A stretch of DNA of 64,000 bases from Caldichromatium japonicum (GTDB lineage Bacteria; Pseudomonadota; Gammaproteobacteria; Chromatiales; Chromatiaceae). The stretch is taken from assembly GCF_011290485.1 (NCBI RefSeq), contig NZ_CP048029.1, forward strand, positions 1,471,155 to 1,535,154, given 5' to 3'. The notes under the pieces are model-generated. The model was not told the DNA's origin. It made no database searches and worked only from the letters and a program-made list of their open reading frames with translations. Shown here piece after piece: positions 27,037 through 36,443 of the stretch (positions within the stretch are counted from its first letter, which is position 1; each line of letters starts with the position of its first letter). Made by a program: the position numbers and the translations under genes.

Positions 27037-27927
27037 ATGTCTAAAAAGCATCCGATCATCGCTGTTACCGGCTCCTCAGGGGCCGGCACCACCACTGTCA
27101 AGCGCGCCTTCGAGCATATCTTCCGGCGCGATAAGATCAGCGCCGCGGTCATCGAGGGCGACAGCTTCCATCGCTATGATCGGGTGGCGATGAAGGCGGC
27201 CATGGCTGAAGCCTCCGCGCGCGGTGAAAACCTCAGCCATTTTGGACCGGCGGCCAATTGTTTCGACCTTCTGGAGGCGCTCTTTCGCGAATATGGTGAA
27301 AGCGGCACCGGCAAAAAACGCTATTACATCCATAGCGATGAAGAGGCGCGCGAGCACAATGCCCGCCTGGGCACGGCCCTTAAGCCGGGCGAGTTCACCC
27401 CTTGGGAAGACCTGCCAGCGCATACCGACCTGCTGTTCTATGAGGGTCTGCATGGCCTAGTCGTGACCGAGGAATATCACGTCGCCCGATATGTGGATCT
27501 CGGGATCGGGGTCGTTCCCATCATCAACCTGGAATGGATCCAGAAGATCCAGCGCGACAACCTCGAACGCGGCTATTCTGCCGAGGCCATCGTCGATACC
27601 ATCCTGCGGCGCATGCCTGATTATGTTCGTTATATCACACCCCAGTTCTCGCTGACCGACATCAACTTCCAGCGCGTACCCACGGTCGATACCTCGAATC
27701 CCTTCATCGCCCGCGACATCCCGACCCCAGACGAGAGCTTTGTCATCATCCGCTTCCGCGATCCCAAAAAGTTCGATATCGACTTCCAGTATCTCCTGGC
27801 GATGATCCATGACTCATTCATGTCACGCCCCAATACCATCGTGGTGCCCGGCGGCAAGATGGGCTTTGCCATGGAGATCATCCTCCAACCTATCATCGAA
27901 CGCATGATGGAGGCCCGTCGGGTGTAA
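27037..27927 (+). CDS. cbbP: Phosphoribulokinase
   Basis: 296 residues, usual length for proteobacterial class I enzymes. P-loop GSSGAGTTT (residues 12-20), EGDSFHRYDR, FYEGLHG, and a C-terminal NTIVVPGGKMGFAMEIILQP. It phosphorylates ribulose 5-phosphate with ATP, giving the CO2 acceptor for Rubisco. A strong ribosome-binding site (GGGGAGAG) lies 6 bp before the ATG. No other cbb gene is in the window. It marks an autotroph using the Calvin cycle. Confidence 0.95.
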   Translation: MSKKHPIIAVTGSSGAGTTTVKRAFEHIFRRDKISAAVIEGDSFHRYDRVAMKAAMAEASARGENLSHFGPAANCFDLLEALFREYGESGTGKKRYYIHSDEEAREHNARLGTALKPGEFTPWEDLPAHTDLLFYEGLHGLVVTEEYHVARYVDLGIGVVPIINLEWIQKIQRDNLERGYSAEAIVDTILRRMPDYVRYITPQFSLTDINFQRVPTVDTSNPFIARDIPTPDESFVIIRFRDPKKFDIDFQYLLAMIHDSFMSRPNTIVVPGGKMGFAMEIILQPIIERMMEARRV

Positions 27928-27933
27928 GTCCTC

Positions 27934-27969
27934 CTGCGCCCACTGAGGCTTAGGTGGAGGTGGGCGCAG
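27934..27969. terminator. Stem-loop after phosphoribulokinase
   Basis: CTGCGCCCAC and GTGGGCGCAG pair perfectly over 10 bp, with 16 nt between them, 7 bp beyond the prk stop codon. There is no U tract. The position suggests a 3' end or mRNA-protecting hairpin. Confidence 0.45.
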
Positions 27970-28078
27970 ATGGTGCTTATCCGCTTGCGGCGACAGACCG
28001 GACAGGACCCGCTCGATACGCAGCGGCCCTTCCCATGTTCTAGAGCGAGACTGATCAGGCCCAGTACTGATTGGCCTC

Positions 28079-28681
28079 TTAGATCAAAACCCCCTGTCCC
28101 TTGAGTTGGCGCCGGACGATCGGATCAGTGCGATTCTTCGATGTGGCTGCCTTCATGAAGACCACCACCCGGTCGATGTCTCGGATCACCCCGAGGAGGG
28201 TCTGTTGATCCGGATACTGCCTGCTCAACGATTCGAAGGTTAATTCCATCAGTGGCTCATCGGCGCGTGCGATGCCGATCGCATAGGCGATATTGCAGGC
28301 GATGCCGGGCTGCTGATGATGAATCCGCTGGGCGAAGCGCCGCCAGACCTCGACCCATCCCTTCCATTCGATGGCCGACACATTGGACCGGCTAATGCGC
28401 AAAAACAATACGATCTTGACCAATTCGGCCTGCCAGTTCCAGGGGTTGGTGTGCGCCTGTTCGCGCCGCAAGCGTTCGATCGCGTGCCCGTGATAGTGCT
28501 GACAATGCTCGCACTGGTAATAGATCGCGAGCGCATAGGCGATCATCTCGCGTTCGAGCTCGCTTAAGGTGAACGGATCGGATTCACCTGGCGCGCCTGA
28601 AAAGGTATGCGCATGCAGCTCATTTAAGACATCATTGAATGACTGACCCTGGATCGACTCGCGGACTGACTGTTCGGCCAT
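28079..28681 (-). CDS. AhpD/carboxymuconolactone decarboxylase-like protein
   Basis: 200 residues. The motif CEHCQHYHGHAI near residue 57 resembles the CxxC-x-x-x-H site of AhpD-like proteins, in which two cysteines and a histidine act in peroxide reduction. It is surrounded by helices, as in that all-alpha fold. Activity and partner are unknown. It is separated from prk by a hairpin and transcribed toward it. The gene looks intact. Confidence 0.55.
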   Translation of the reverse strand: MAEQSVRESIQGQSFNDVLNELHAHTFSGAPGESDPFTLSELEREMIAYALAIYYQCEHCQHYHGHAIERLRREQAHTNPWNWQAELVKIVLFLRISRSNVSAIEWKGWVEVWRRFAQRIHHQQPGIACNIAYAIGIARADEPLMELTFESLSRQYPDQQTLLGVIRDIDRVVVFMKAATSKNRTDPIVRRQLKGQGVLI

Positions 28682-28844
28682 TGGACACCTTTGAACCTCG
28701 GTTGATGGCGGGCGCTGATGCTAAGCAGAGCCGCACCCTTTGGCAACCTGCTCGCATCACCGCTCGGCGATCTTCATGCCTTCTGCCGACCGCGCCCTTT
28801 CATCCCTGCGCTCAGGGACGCGAGGTTGGGCAGCGCAGACAGGC

Positions 28845-29186
28845 TCAGCCTCCCTGACAGACTGGATACAGGGTGCCTTGCCGGGAGCGCGCCGCAAGCC
28901 AACGCCAATGACGCATCAGTCGACAGTAGCGACAGGATTCATCCGGATCAAGCCAGAAATCCGGACGCAGATACAGGGCCTCAAGATGGGCAACGATGGA
29001 TACCGCCAATTCTGGATGCGCCTGCTCGACATAGCGGCGAATGAGTTCGCACAGCCGGGCGGATAGGTCTCGGGGCTCGAGATGAAGCAATGACTCGCTC
29101 AGCGAAGGGGGATGGACAGAACGGTCGGGATCGGCCAGCCACCCGTGATCAGTATAGATATCAACCACAGCCTCTCTTGGCAGCAT
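28845..29186 (-). CDS. Small hypothetical protein with CxxC
   Basis: 113 residues from ATG at 29186, preceded by AGGAGA. No family is recognised. The sequence has acidic and aromatic character (WLADPDRS, DFWLDPDES) and a late CRYCRLMRHWRWLA, where the two Cys could bind metal or form a disulfide. It is divergent from the neighbouring thioesterase gene. The ribosome-binding site and codon use suggest it is real. Confidence 0.5.
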   Translation of the reverse strand: MLPREAVVDIYTDHGWLADPDRSVHPPSLSESLLHLEPRDLSARLCELIRRYVEQAHPELAVSIVAHLEALYLRPDFWLDPDESCRYCRLMRHWRWLAARSRQGTLYPVCQGG

Positions 29187-29324
29187 GATCTGTTCTCCTG
29201 CAAGGTTAAAGAAACGCCTGGCAGGCAAAGGCTGGCTGGGCGCAGTGGACCCTCTCTATGGCCGAGCCACAAACGAGAATTTTTCTCAAGAAATAGCAAA
29301 GGGGCTGCCCCTGGTCAAGCACCG

Positions 29325-29792
29325 ATGGATGACAGCGTCTCACAATACAGCTTCATCGTCCGGCTGCACGATACCGATGCCGCTGGGCGATTATTCTTCG
29401 GCCATCTGTTCCGCCATGCCCAGGATGCCTTTGAATCCTTCATGGCGCATCTTGGCTGGCCGATCCCCGACTTGATCCAACGGGGCGAATGGCTGCTACC
29501 CGTCATTCATGCCGAGGCCGATTACCAACGCCCGATTCATCACGGTGAATTGATTTGGGTCGAGGTTGGGGTCGAGGAGATCAGACGGCGTTCGTTTGCC
29601 CTCGCTTATTGGTTTCGCAAGGAGGATGGGACAGAGACAGCCCAGGCCAGGACCGTCCATATCTTGATGTCAGCGGTCGGGGAGAAGGACCTTGCCTTAC
29701 CTGAGGCCCTGCGCCTTGCCCTAGCTCGCCATCTCAAGGACGCAGCGGTAGGGGTGTCTTGCGCCCGTGCTCATCCAGACGCACAAAGCTGA
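29325..29792 (+). CDS. Hotdog-fold acyl-CoA thioesterase (4HBT type)
   Basis: 155 residues from ATG at 29325. FIVRLHDTDAAGRLFFGHLFRHAQDAFE is, in pieces, the 4-hydroxybenzoyl-CoA thioesterase pattern, with the catalytic Asp in HDTDAAG. It should hydrolyse an acyl- or aryl-CoA in the cytoplasm; the substrate is unknown. Its last 59 bp overlap, tail to tail, a second thioesterase gene on the other strand. Confidence 0.75.
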   Translation: MDDSVSQYSFIVRLHDTDAAGRLFFGHLFRHAQDAFESFMAHLGWPIPDLIQRGEWLLPVIHAEADYQRPIHHGELIWVEVGVEEIRRRSFALAYWFRKEDGTETAQARTVHILMSAVGEKDLALPEALRLALARHLKDAAVGVSCARAHPDAQS

Positions 29793-30096
29793 TATGGGTC
29801 GAAAAGATCGGCTCCTCGCGCCCGCTTTCCAGATCATCGGTATAGACCTGGACCTCATAGGTGACCGAGGTGCGCCCGCGCCTGCTCTCATGACAGACAA
29901 AACGCAGTACCGCACCCAGATTGACACCGCGATGGAACTCGACCCGGTCCATGCCCACAGTCACAAATCGGCAGCCTGGATAATCGCGGCTGGCCGCGAT
30001 CCAGGCGATCTCATCGACCCATTTGAGCAGGCAGCCACCGAAGAGATGGCCATATTGATTGAGATGCTCGGGACGAACGACGGTATAGCTTTCCAC
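29734..30096 (-). CDS. YciA-like acyl-CoA thioesterase
   Basis: 120 residues with NQYGHLFGGCLLKWVDEIAWIAA, the helix and catalytic loop of the YciA/BFIT hotdog family, where N, G and D residues shape the CoA site. It differs clearly from the 4HBT-type neighbour, with which it converges and overlaps by 59 bp. Its start lies 24 bp from IS630 copy D, which may have replaced its promoter. Confidence 0.75.
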   Translation of the reverse strand: MESYTVVRPEHLNQYGHLFGGCLLKWVDEIAWIAASRDYPGCRFVTVGMDRVEFHRGVNLGAVLRFVCHESRRGRTSVTYEVQVYTDDLESGREEPIFSTHISFVRLDEHGRKTPLPLRP

Positions 30097-30119
30097 GGCT
30101 CCTGACCTTCCGGCAAAGA

Positions 30120-31097
30120 TAGTGATCCGAAACCAATGAACTTGTATTACGCGGTATCATGGAGCTTGGGATGCTGGAAGTAGCGCATGATGCGTTGGGG
30201 GGAATTGAGAAGGCGGCGCAGGTGGCTGACGGTCGCCTTCTTCAGATCGCCCTTGGCGCGGGAGGGCGCCTGCGCGGTGATGGTGGCCTTGAGCATCTCG
30301 TTGGGGTTCAGTGCCGGGCTATAGGGGAGGGAGGAGGCCTCGATTTGATTGGCGCATGCAGCCAGCCACGCCTTGACTGGCTTGGTGTGATGCACGCGCA
30401 GGTTGTCGAGGATGAGGAAGATCTTCTTGCCCCTGGCGTCCTTGACGAGCCGCTTCATGAAGTCGATCAGGATGTCGGCGTTCATCGCCCCCGCGAACGC
30501 CTTCCGACGCACCTTGCCGCGGTTGGTCAGCGTCGAGATCACCGACAGGCCTTCGCGACGGTGCGTGACGCGAATCTCGGACGTCTTGATCGCCGGCGCA
30601 TAAGAGCGCCCGCGCACCTCGTCCGAGCGCAGCCCCGTTTCATCGCCCCAGTGGATTTCGGCGCCCTCGGCCTTGGCGCGCCGGGCAATGTCCGGGTAGG
30701 TCTCCTCAAGCCACGTCTTGCCCGCCGGCGGGCTTTGCTCATAGGCGCGCCGAATCGGTTTCTGGGGCGTCAATCCCCAGCGCGCCATGTACTTGCCCTC
30801 CCCCTGCGGCCTGAGCTCGATGCCAAAACAGCCGAGGATCAACTGCCGCACCGCCTGCCGGCTCCACAGCGCAAACGGCAGCTTCAGCTCATCCGGTGTC
30901 CCGTCGCACATGAGCTTGCGTATCTGGGCGTCCTGCTCCGCCAACAGCGCCCGCTTCTCACCCACCTTGCGCCCACCCCCCTTGTCCTTGGGCCCCTTCG
31001 CGCGCCGCAAACGACAGCAATCTCATGTCTCGTCTTTACCATGCCCACGACATCAGGACAGCTCACTCAATTTCAAAAGCATGTGTTTCTTATCAAG
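30120..31097 (-). mobile_element. IS630-family element, copy D
   Basis: Both terminal repeats are recognisable: GTGATCCGAAACC on the left, GTTTCTTATCAA on the right. TA lies at the left junction (30120-30121), but GA follows the right end, so one flank has mutated or recombined. The enclosed transposase is on the minus strand. Confidence 0.8.
30147..31010 (-). pseudogene. IS630 transposase, copy D
   Basis: 287 residues, with the same 120-bp deletion between GCGCGAAG repeats as copy A, removing the helix-turn-helix domain. The catalytic Asp, Asp, Glu motifs are present. Small differences from copy A (for example LGCFGIEL, LEETYPD, KLHDTA) show the two have diverged a little since they shared that deletion. 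Confidence 0.85.
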
Positions 31098-31138
31098 AAT
31101 TGATTGCACATGACTGTGAGGCGCTTGGCCAAGCCGGT

Positions 31139-31167
31139 TTGTCTTGGCTATCCATCTTTGTTACCCT
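31139..31167 (+). promoter_or_regulatory. Possible promoter of the SRP RNA
   Basis: TTGTCT (-35) and TACCCT (-10) are 17 bp apart. Each box keeps three or four consensus bases. Transcription would begin about 35 nt before the SRP RNA. The site lies 40 bp beyond IS630 copy D. Confidence 0.3.
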
Positions 31168-31208
31168 CTACGTCCTATCGAGCGGTCGCTTGGCCGCACA
31201 TGTGTCGT

Positions 31209-31323
31209 GGCGGCCCGCGCCGGTCCCCTCACACTGCCGAGCCGTGAACCCGGTCAGGCCCGGAAGGGAGCAGCCGTAGCGGTGCAGGTAGGTGCCGGGG
31301 TGTGGCTGGTGCGGGTTGCCGCC
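31209..31323 (+). ncRNA. ffs: 4.5S RNA, bacterial signal recognition particle RNA
   Basis: The universally conserved apical part is present: GTCAGGCCCGGAAGGGAGCA with the GGAA tetraloop, followed by GCAGCC and the symmetric loop. The 5' GGCGGCCCGC pairs with the 3' GCGGGTTGCCGCC to close a hairpin of about 115 nt. The RNA binds Ffh and targets nascent membrane proteins. Location just upstream of dnaX-ybaB-recR is common in gammaproteobacteria. Confidence 0.95.
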
Positions 31324-31426
31324 TATCCAGGATCCTGCTGCTGCCGGCCTCGATCCAGAGACATCACGATGAAGCTGCGTGGACATGGTCCGCGCCGCGC
31401 CAAACCGTCTGGCCACAGATCCCGTC

Positions 31427-33016
31427 ATGTCCTACCAAGCCCTGGCCCGCAAATGGCGCCCGCGTCTGTTCGATGACCTGGTCGGGCAAGAGCATGTCGT
31501 ACGTGCCCTGGCCAATGCCCTCGACCGCGACCGGCTCCATCATGCCTATCTGTTCACTGGCATCCGCGGGGTCGGCAAGACGACACTCGCGCGCATCTTC
31601 GCCAAGGCGCTCAATTGCGAACAGGGGATCGGCTCGCATCCCTGTGGGATCTGTACAACCTGCCGCGAGATCGACAGCGGACGCTGCGTCGATCTACTGG
31701 AGATCGATGCCGCCTCGCGCACCAAGGTCGAACAGACCCGCGAGCTGCTGGAGAATGTCCCCTATGCCCCTGTGCGAGCGCGCTTCAAGGTGTATCTCAT
31801 CGACGAGGTGCACATGTTCTCGGCGCATAGCTTCAATGCCCTGCTCAAGACCCTGGAAGAGCCGCCGCCGCATGTGAAGTTTCTGTTTGCGACCACGGAC
31901 CCGCAGAAGATCCCCGTCACCGTTTTGTCGCGTTGTCTCCAATTCAACCTGCGCCGTTTGCTCCCTGCCGAGATCAGCGCGCGGCTTGCCTATGTCCTAG
32001 AACAAGAAGGCATCCCCTATGAACCGGGTGCCCTTCCCCTGATTGCCCGCGCCGCTGATGGCAGCCTGCGCGATGCCCTAAGCCTGCTCGATCAGGCGAT
32101 CGCCTTTGGCGGCGGCCAGGTCGGTGAGGCCGATACCCGCACCATGTTGGGGACCATCAGCGGAGATCTGGTCTTCGCGATCGCCTGGGCCCTTGCCCAG
32201 GGCGATGGCGCGGCCTTGCTTGATCAGGTTGCCCGTGCTGCTTCCCTGACACCCGACTTCGTTGGACTGCTGCGCGAACTCATCGCCCTCTTGCACCGCC
32301 TAGCCCTGATCCAGCAGGTCCCCGCCTCCCTGGTCCCAGACGACCCTGATCGCCAGCGTCTTCAGGACCTGGCTGCTGCGATCGCTCCGGAAGACATCCA
32401 ACTGTTTTATGAGATCGCGCTTCTGGGTCAGAACGATCTGATGCTGGCCCCCGATCCGCGGACTGGACTGGAGATGGTCTTGCTGCGAGCGCTAGCCTTT
32501 CGCCCTGCCGGTACCCAACCGCCGTGCGCTGCGCGACAGGATACGCCCGATATCCAACCTAGGCTCGCCCTGGCATCCAAATCGCCAGATCCGACGCCGA
32601 CTCCAGGCCCTTCTACCGCACTACTGCCTCTCAAAGATATGGACGATTGGCAGCGGCTGATTGCAAATCTGGGTCTCGGTGGGATCGCCCGGGAGCTTGC
32701 TCATCACTGTGTCTTTCGCGACCATAGCGCTGGGCGGTTACGGCTCCAGCTCGACCCAAACCTCGGGCATCTACAGGTGCCAAATGCCTTGGCGCGCCTC
32801 AAAGAGGCCATCGAGCGGGCGCTTGGCACACCGGTGATACTCGATATCCAGCTCGGGACACCAGACCAAGAGACCCTGGCCCAGCGTCAGGCACGCGCTG
32901 CTGCTGCCCGTCAGCAGGCGGCGGTGGCCCGCTTGGATGCAGACCCTGTGGCCCAGGCGCTGCGAGAACAACTTGAGGCCGATTGGCGACCTGGCAGTAT
33001 TCGCCCAGATGATTGA
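31427..33016 (+). CDS. dnaX: DNA polymerase III subunit gamma/tau
   Basis: 529 residues from [12 protein letters not shown] at 31427. Walker [10 protein letters not shown], a zinc module ([11 protein letters not shown]), Walker [11 protein letters not shown], and sensor residues near [10 protein letters not shown]. It is the clamp-loader ATPase that organises the replisome. It is shorter than E. coli DnaX, mainly in the tau-specific C-terminus. No A-rich slippery site for a gamma form was seen. ybaB and recR follow. Confidence 0.95.
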   Translation: MSYQALARKWRPRLFDDLVGQEHVVRALANALDRDRLHHAYLFTGIRGVGKTTLARIFAKALNCEQGIGSHPCGICTTCREIDSGRCVDLLEIDAASRTKVEQTRELLENVPYAPVRARFKVYLIDEVHMFSAHSFNALLKTLEEPPPHVKFLFATTDPQKIPVTVLSRCLQFNLRRLLPAEISARLAYVLEQEGIPYEPGALPLIARAADGSLRDALSLLDQAIAFGGGQVGEADTRTMLGTISGDLVFAIAWALAQGDGAALLDQVARAASLTPDFVGLLRELIALLHRLALIQQVPASLVPDDPDRQRLQDLAAAIAPEDIQLFYEIALLGQNDLMLAPDPRTGLEMVLLRALAFRPAGTQPPCAARQDTPDIQPRLALASKSPDPTPTPGPSTALLPLKDMDDWQRLIANLGLGGIARELAHHCVFRDHSAGRLRLQLDPNLGHLQVPNALARLKEAIERALGTPVILDIQLGTPDQETLAQRQARAAAARQQAAVARLDADPVAQALREQLEADWRPGSIRPDD

Positions 33017-33089
33017 CGAGCCTATATCCCATACAGGGACTCGGCTCAATACAACCAAATTCATCGATACTAAGCTTGAGGTATCAGGT

Positions 33090-33413
33090 ATGAAGGCACT
33101 CGGTGGCCTGCTCAAACAGGCGCAAAAGATGCAGGAAGACATGCAGCAGGCGCAGGCGCGCCTAGCCCAAGAAGAGGTGACCGGCGAGGCCGGTGGTGGT
33201 CTGGTCAAGGTCACCATGAATGGCCAGCATCAAGCCAAACGGGTCGAGATCGACCCCTCTCTGCTCTCTGAGGATAAGGAGATGCTGGAAGACCTGATCA
33301 CAGCGGCGATCAATGCCGCCAGCCAGCAGATCGCCGAAAAGGCCAAAGAGAGTCTCGCTGCCCTGACGGCGGGGATGCCCCTACCCCCTGGACTCAAGCT
33401 GCCCTGGTCCTAA
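33090..33413 (+). CDS. ybaB: YbaB/EbfC family nucleoid-associated protein
   Basis: 107 residues from [19 protein letters not shown] at 33090. The helical N-terminus, [10 protein letters not shown] strand region and C-terminal helices are typical. Family members are dimers that bind DNA. It lies between dnaX and recR, its conserved place. Confidence 0.92.
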   Translation: MKALGGLLKQAQKMQEDMQQAQARLAQEEVTGEAGGGLVKVTMNGQHQAKRVEIDPSLLSEDKEMLEDLITAAINAASQQIAEKAKESLAALTAGMPLPPGLKLPWS

Positions 33414-33417
33414 TGGG

Positions 33418-34014
33418 GTGAACGCGGACGCGCTGCTCGACCGTCTGATCGAGGCCCTGCGCTGTTTGCCGGGGGTAGGGCCCAAATCGGCCCGGCGCAT
33501 CGCCTTCCATCTGCTGGAACGCGATCGTGCCGGGGGCATCCATCTAGCCGAAGTGTTGGCCGAGTCCATGGTCCGGATTAAGCGCTGTTCGCGCTGCCGC
33601 ACCCTGACCGAACGCGAGGTCTGTGCCCTTTGCACCAATCCAGAGCGCGATGATGGCCTCCTGTGTATCGTCGAACAGCCCTCCGATATCTTGGCGATCG
33701 AGCAAGCGACCGATTACCGCGGGCGTTATTTCGTACTCGGCGGTCGGCTCTCGCCACTCGACGGTGTCGGTCCTGAGGAGCTGGGTCTGGACCTCTTGGC
33801 AAGGCGCCTGCATGATGAGCCGATCGCAGAGCTCATCCTGGCCATCAGCCCCACCGTTGAGGGGAGCGCAACGGCGCATTTCATCGGTGAGCGTGCGGCA
33901 GCACAGGGTATCCGCGTCACCCGTCTCGCCCAGGGTGTCCCCCTGGGTACGGAGCTCGAATATCTCGATGGCGGCACCCTGGCGCTCGCCTTTTCGACAC
34001 GGTGTACCCTGTAA
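33418..34014 (+). CDS. recR: Recombination mediator RecR
   Basis: 198 residues from a GTG at 33418, four bases after the ybaB stop. Helix-hairpin-helix (LPGVGPKSARRIAFHLL), a zinc finger (CSRC and CALC) and a Toprim domain (CIVEQPSDILAIE) are all present. RecR works with RecO/RecF to load RecA on gapped DNA. The length is normal. Confidence 0.95.
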   Translation: MNADALLDRLIEALRCLPGVGPKSARRIAFHLLERDRAGGIHLAEVLAESMVRIKRCSRCRTLTEREVCALCTNPERDDGLLCIVEQPSDILAIEQATDYRGRYFVLGGRLSPLDGVGPEELGLDLLARRLHDEPIAELILAISPTVEGSATAHFIGERAAAQGIRVTRLAQGVPLGTELEYLDGGTLALAFSTRCTL

Positions 34015-34069
34015 GAGACCGCATGCAGCTTAAAAGTCCGTTCAACCCTTGTTGGAAGAGCATTAGGCC

Positions 34070-34414
34070 ATGTCAGACAACATCTTTACCAAGATCGCAC
34101 GCGGCGAGATCCCTGCCGACATCGTCTATAAGGACGATGAGGTCGTCGCCTTCCGCGACATCAATCCCCAGGCGCCGACCCATCTCCTGGTGATCCCGCG
34201 CAAACCCATCCCCACGCTCGACGCTGCCGGCCCCGAAGACGCCACCCTGCTCGGCAAGCTCTTGCTCGTTGCCGCTCAGGTTGCCCGTGAATCCGGCATT
34301 GCCGAACAGGGTTATCGCACCGTGATCAATTGCAACGCTGCAGCAGGTCAGACCGTCTATCATCTGCATTTGCATGTCCTCGGCGGACGCCCATTCAATT
34401 GGCCGCCAGGCTGA
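34070..34414 (+). CDS. HIT-family nucleotide hydrolase (HinT-like)
   Basis: 114 residues with IFTKIARGEIPADIVYKDD at the start and the histidine triad HLHLHV near the end. These proteins hydrolyse purine phosphoramidates. The gene stands between recR and the min operon and appears intact. Confidence 0.9.
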   Translation: MSDNIFTKIARGEIPADIVYKDDEVVAFRDINPQAPTHLLVIPRKPIPTLDAAGPEDATLLGKLLLVAAQVARESGIAEQGYRTVINCNAAAGQTVYHLHLHVLGGRPFNWPPG

Positions 34415-34417
34415 GCG

Positions 34418-34446
34418 TTGACAACATCTTACACATGATGTGCTCA
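34418..34446 (+). promoter_or_regulatory. Possible promoter of the min operon
   Basis: A perfect -35 box TTGACA lies at 34418. The hexamer at 17-bp spacing, TGCTCA, is a poor -10 box, so the site is weakly supported. It lies about 85 bp before minC. Confidence 0.3.
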
Positions 34447-34532
34447 TGAATCCTTATAAAGCCCTGTTCGCCACCTTAAGACCCTGACTGCCTTGATGTC
34501 AGCGGTTTGCAAGCTGGTCACAGACGCAAGAC

Positions 34533-35309
34533 ATGGCTGAGAAACCCGTTGCCCCATCCGCTAGCCCCGACCCTTTCGAGCTCAAGATGGCGAGCTTCAG
34601 CCTGCCTGTCATGCGCCTGCTCGCCGTTGACCTCGAGACCCTGCTACTGCATCTGGGGAATCGTATCGAACGTGCCCCTGATTTCTTTCGCAATACCCCG
34701 ATTGTCATCGACCTGACCGCTGTCAACCAGGCCAAGGCGCCGATCGACCTGCCACAGCTGGTCAAGATGTTACGCGGTTATGGCCTGTTGCCGGTCGGGG
34801 TCAGTGGCGCCAATACTGACCAAGCGCTGGCCGCTCAGTCTATCGAGCTCGCCGTGCTGCGCGACGGTGCGGGCCGCCGCCCCAGACCAGCCGAGGAGCC
34901 CCCTGCAGGCCAGGCGGTTGCCTTACCCAATGGCCGGCGGCTGCAAACGGTGGCATCCAACTCACCGCCTCCGCCAGCTCCACCTGCCTTTACCCTGATC
35001 ACCAAACCGGTGCGCTCGGGTCAGCGGATCTATGCTGAGGGTGGCGACCTGTCGATCGTCGCACCCGTCAGCTCGGGCGCCGAACTCATGGCCGATGGCA
35101 ATATTCATGTCTATGGGCCGTTGCGCGGGCGCGCGCTCGCCGGCATGCGTGGCAACACCGAGGCGCGGATCTTCTGCCAGGACCTTCAGGCCGAACTCAT
35201 CTCAATCGCCGGCCATTACCGGGTCAGCGAAGGAATCCCTAACGAACTGCGCGGTGTACCGGTCCAGGTCTTTCTAGACCAGCAGATCCTTCGTATCGAA
35301 AGGCTCTAA
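34533..35309 (+). CDS. minC: Septum-site determining protein MinC
   Basis: 258 residues: an N-terminal MinC_N domain (FELKMASFSLPVMRLL), a Pro-rich linker (residues about 120-152), and a C-terminal beta-helix that binds MinD and FtsZ (DLSIVAPVSSGAELMADGNI, HVYGPLRGRALAG). It inhibits FtsZ ring formation away from mid-cell. It is the first gene of minCDE. Confidence 0.95.
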   Translation: MAEKPVAPSASPDPFELKMASFSLPVMRLLAVDLETLLLHLGNRIERAPDFFRNTPIVIDLTAVNQAKAPIDLPQLVKMLRGYGLLPVGVSGANTDQALAAQSIELAVLRDGAGRRPRPAEEPPAGQAVALPNGRRLQTVASNSPPPPAPPAFTLITKPVRSGQRIYAEGGDLSIVAPVSSGAELMADGNIHVYGPLRGRALAGMRGNTEARIFCQDLQAELISIAGHYRVSEGIPNELRGVPVQVFLDQQILRIERL

Positions 35310-35340
35310 ACCCAATTCAAGTGAATCGCCTCATCACCCC

Positions 35341-35357
35341 AAGGAGTCAACAACTTG
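35341..35357 (+). promoter_or_regulatory. Ribosome-binding site and TTG start of minD
   Basis: AAGGAG at 35341-35346 lies 8 bp before TTG at 35355. The TTG gives MARIIVITSGKGGVGKTT, the normal MinD N-terminus, and no ATG is nearby. Start by TTG may keep MinD output moderate. Confidence 0.7.
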
Positions 35358-36164
35358 GCAAGAATCATTGTGATCACCTCTGGCAAAGGCGGCGTCGGCA
35401 AGACCACGACCGCCGCTGCCATGTCGATGGGCCTAGCCCAGCGCGGTAAGCGTACGGTTGTTATCGATTTTGACATCGGCCTGCGTAACTTGGATCTCGT
35501 CATGGGCTGCGAGCGCCGCGTCGTTTATGACTTCATCAATGTGATCAACGGCGAAGCCAATCTCAATCAGGCCCTCATCCGCGACAAACGCTGCGATAAT
35601 CTCTACATTCTCCCAGCCTCCCAGACGCGCGACAAGGATGCCCTAACCCGCGAGGGTGTGGAGCGGGTGCTCGACCAGCTCTGCGAGCACTACGATTTCA
35701 TCGTCTGTGACTCGCCGGCGGGGATTGAACACGGCGCCACCATGGCCATGTATTTCGCCGATGATGCCATTGTGGTCACCAATCCCGAGGTCTCATCGGT
35801 GCGCGACTCCGACCGTATGCTGGGCATCCTGGCCAGCCGCTCCAAACGCGCCGAGGAGAACCGCGAGCCGATCCGCGAATATCTTCTCCTCACCCGCTAT
35901 GATCCGGTGCGGGTGGCGCGCGGCGAGATGCTGAGCGTCGACGACGTACAAGAGATCCTATCGCTGCGTCTGCTCGGCGTGATCCCCGAATCCAAGGCGG
36001 TCCTCAATGCCTCGAACGCCGGCATCCCAGTCATTCTGGATCGCGAGAGTGACGCAGGCCAGGCCTATGGCGACATGGTTGCGCGCTATCTCGGCGAGGA
36101 TATCCCGCATCGCTTCCTCCAGCCGGAAAAGAAGGGCCTACTTAGCCGTCTTTTTAAGGGGTGA
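35355..36164 (+). CDS. minD: Septum-site determining ATPase MinD
   Basis: 269 residues. Deviant Walker A GKGGVGKTT (with the signature Lys), VIDFDIGLRNLDLVMG, CDSPAGIEHGA, and a C-terminal amphipathic membrane-targeting helix (KKGLLSRLFKG). It recruits MinC to the membrane and oscillates with MinE. minE begins three bases after the stop. Confidence 0.97.
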   Translation: MARIIVITSGKGGVGKTTTAAAMSMGLAQRGKRTVVIDFDIGLRNLDLVMGCERRVVYDFINVINGEANLNQALIRDKRCDNLYILPASQTRDKDALTREGVERVLDQLCEHYDFIVCDSPAGIEHGATMAMYFADDAIVVTNPEVSSVRDSDRMLGILASRSKRAEENREPIREYLLLTRYDPVRVARGEMLSVDDVQEILSLRLLGVIPESKAVLNASNAGIPVILDRESDAGQAYGDMVARYLGEDIPHRFLQPEKKGLLSRLFKG

Positions 36165-36167
36165 GCC

Positions 36168-36443
36168 ATGGGTCTGCTCGACTATTTCATCTCATCTCGC
36201 CCCAAGGGAAACGCCAGCCTTGCCAAGGAACGGCTACAGATCCTGGTCGCCCGCGATCGCATCGCGCGCGACAAACCATCCTATCTACCACAGCTCCAGC
36301 AAGAGATCCTCGAGGTCATCCGCAAATATGTCGAGGTCGATATGGATTCGGTCTCGGTGAACTATGAGCAGGCCGAATCACATGAGATCCTGGAGCTGAA
36401 TATCATCCTACCCGAATCGGGTGTGGTGGGCGGACGCCGTTGA
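36168..36443 (+). CDS. minE: Topological specificity factor MinE
   Basis: 91 residues. The N-terminal membrane-binding helix MGLLDYFIS is followed by the MinD-contact segment ERLQILVARDR and the dimerisation domain. It stimulates MinD ATPase and drives pole-to-pole oscillation. Last gene of the operon. Confidence 0.95.
   Translation: MGLLDYFISSRPKGNASLAKERLQILVARDRIARDKPSYLPQLQQEILEVIRKYVEVDMDSVSVNYEQAESHEILELNIILPESGVVGGRR

Noticed and set aside
31427-33016. Programmed frameshift in dnaX to make a short gamma form
   Set aside because: No A AAA AAG or similar slippery site with a downstream hairpin was found in the expected region.
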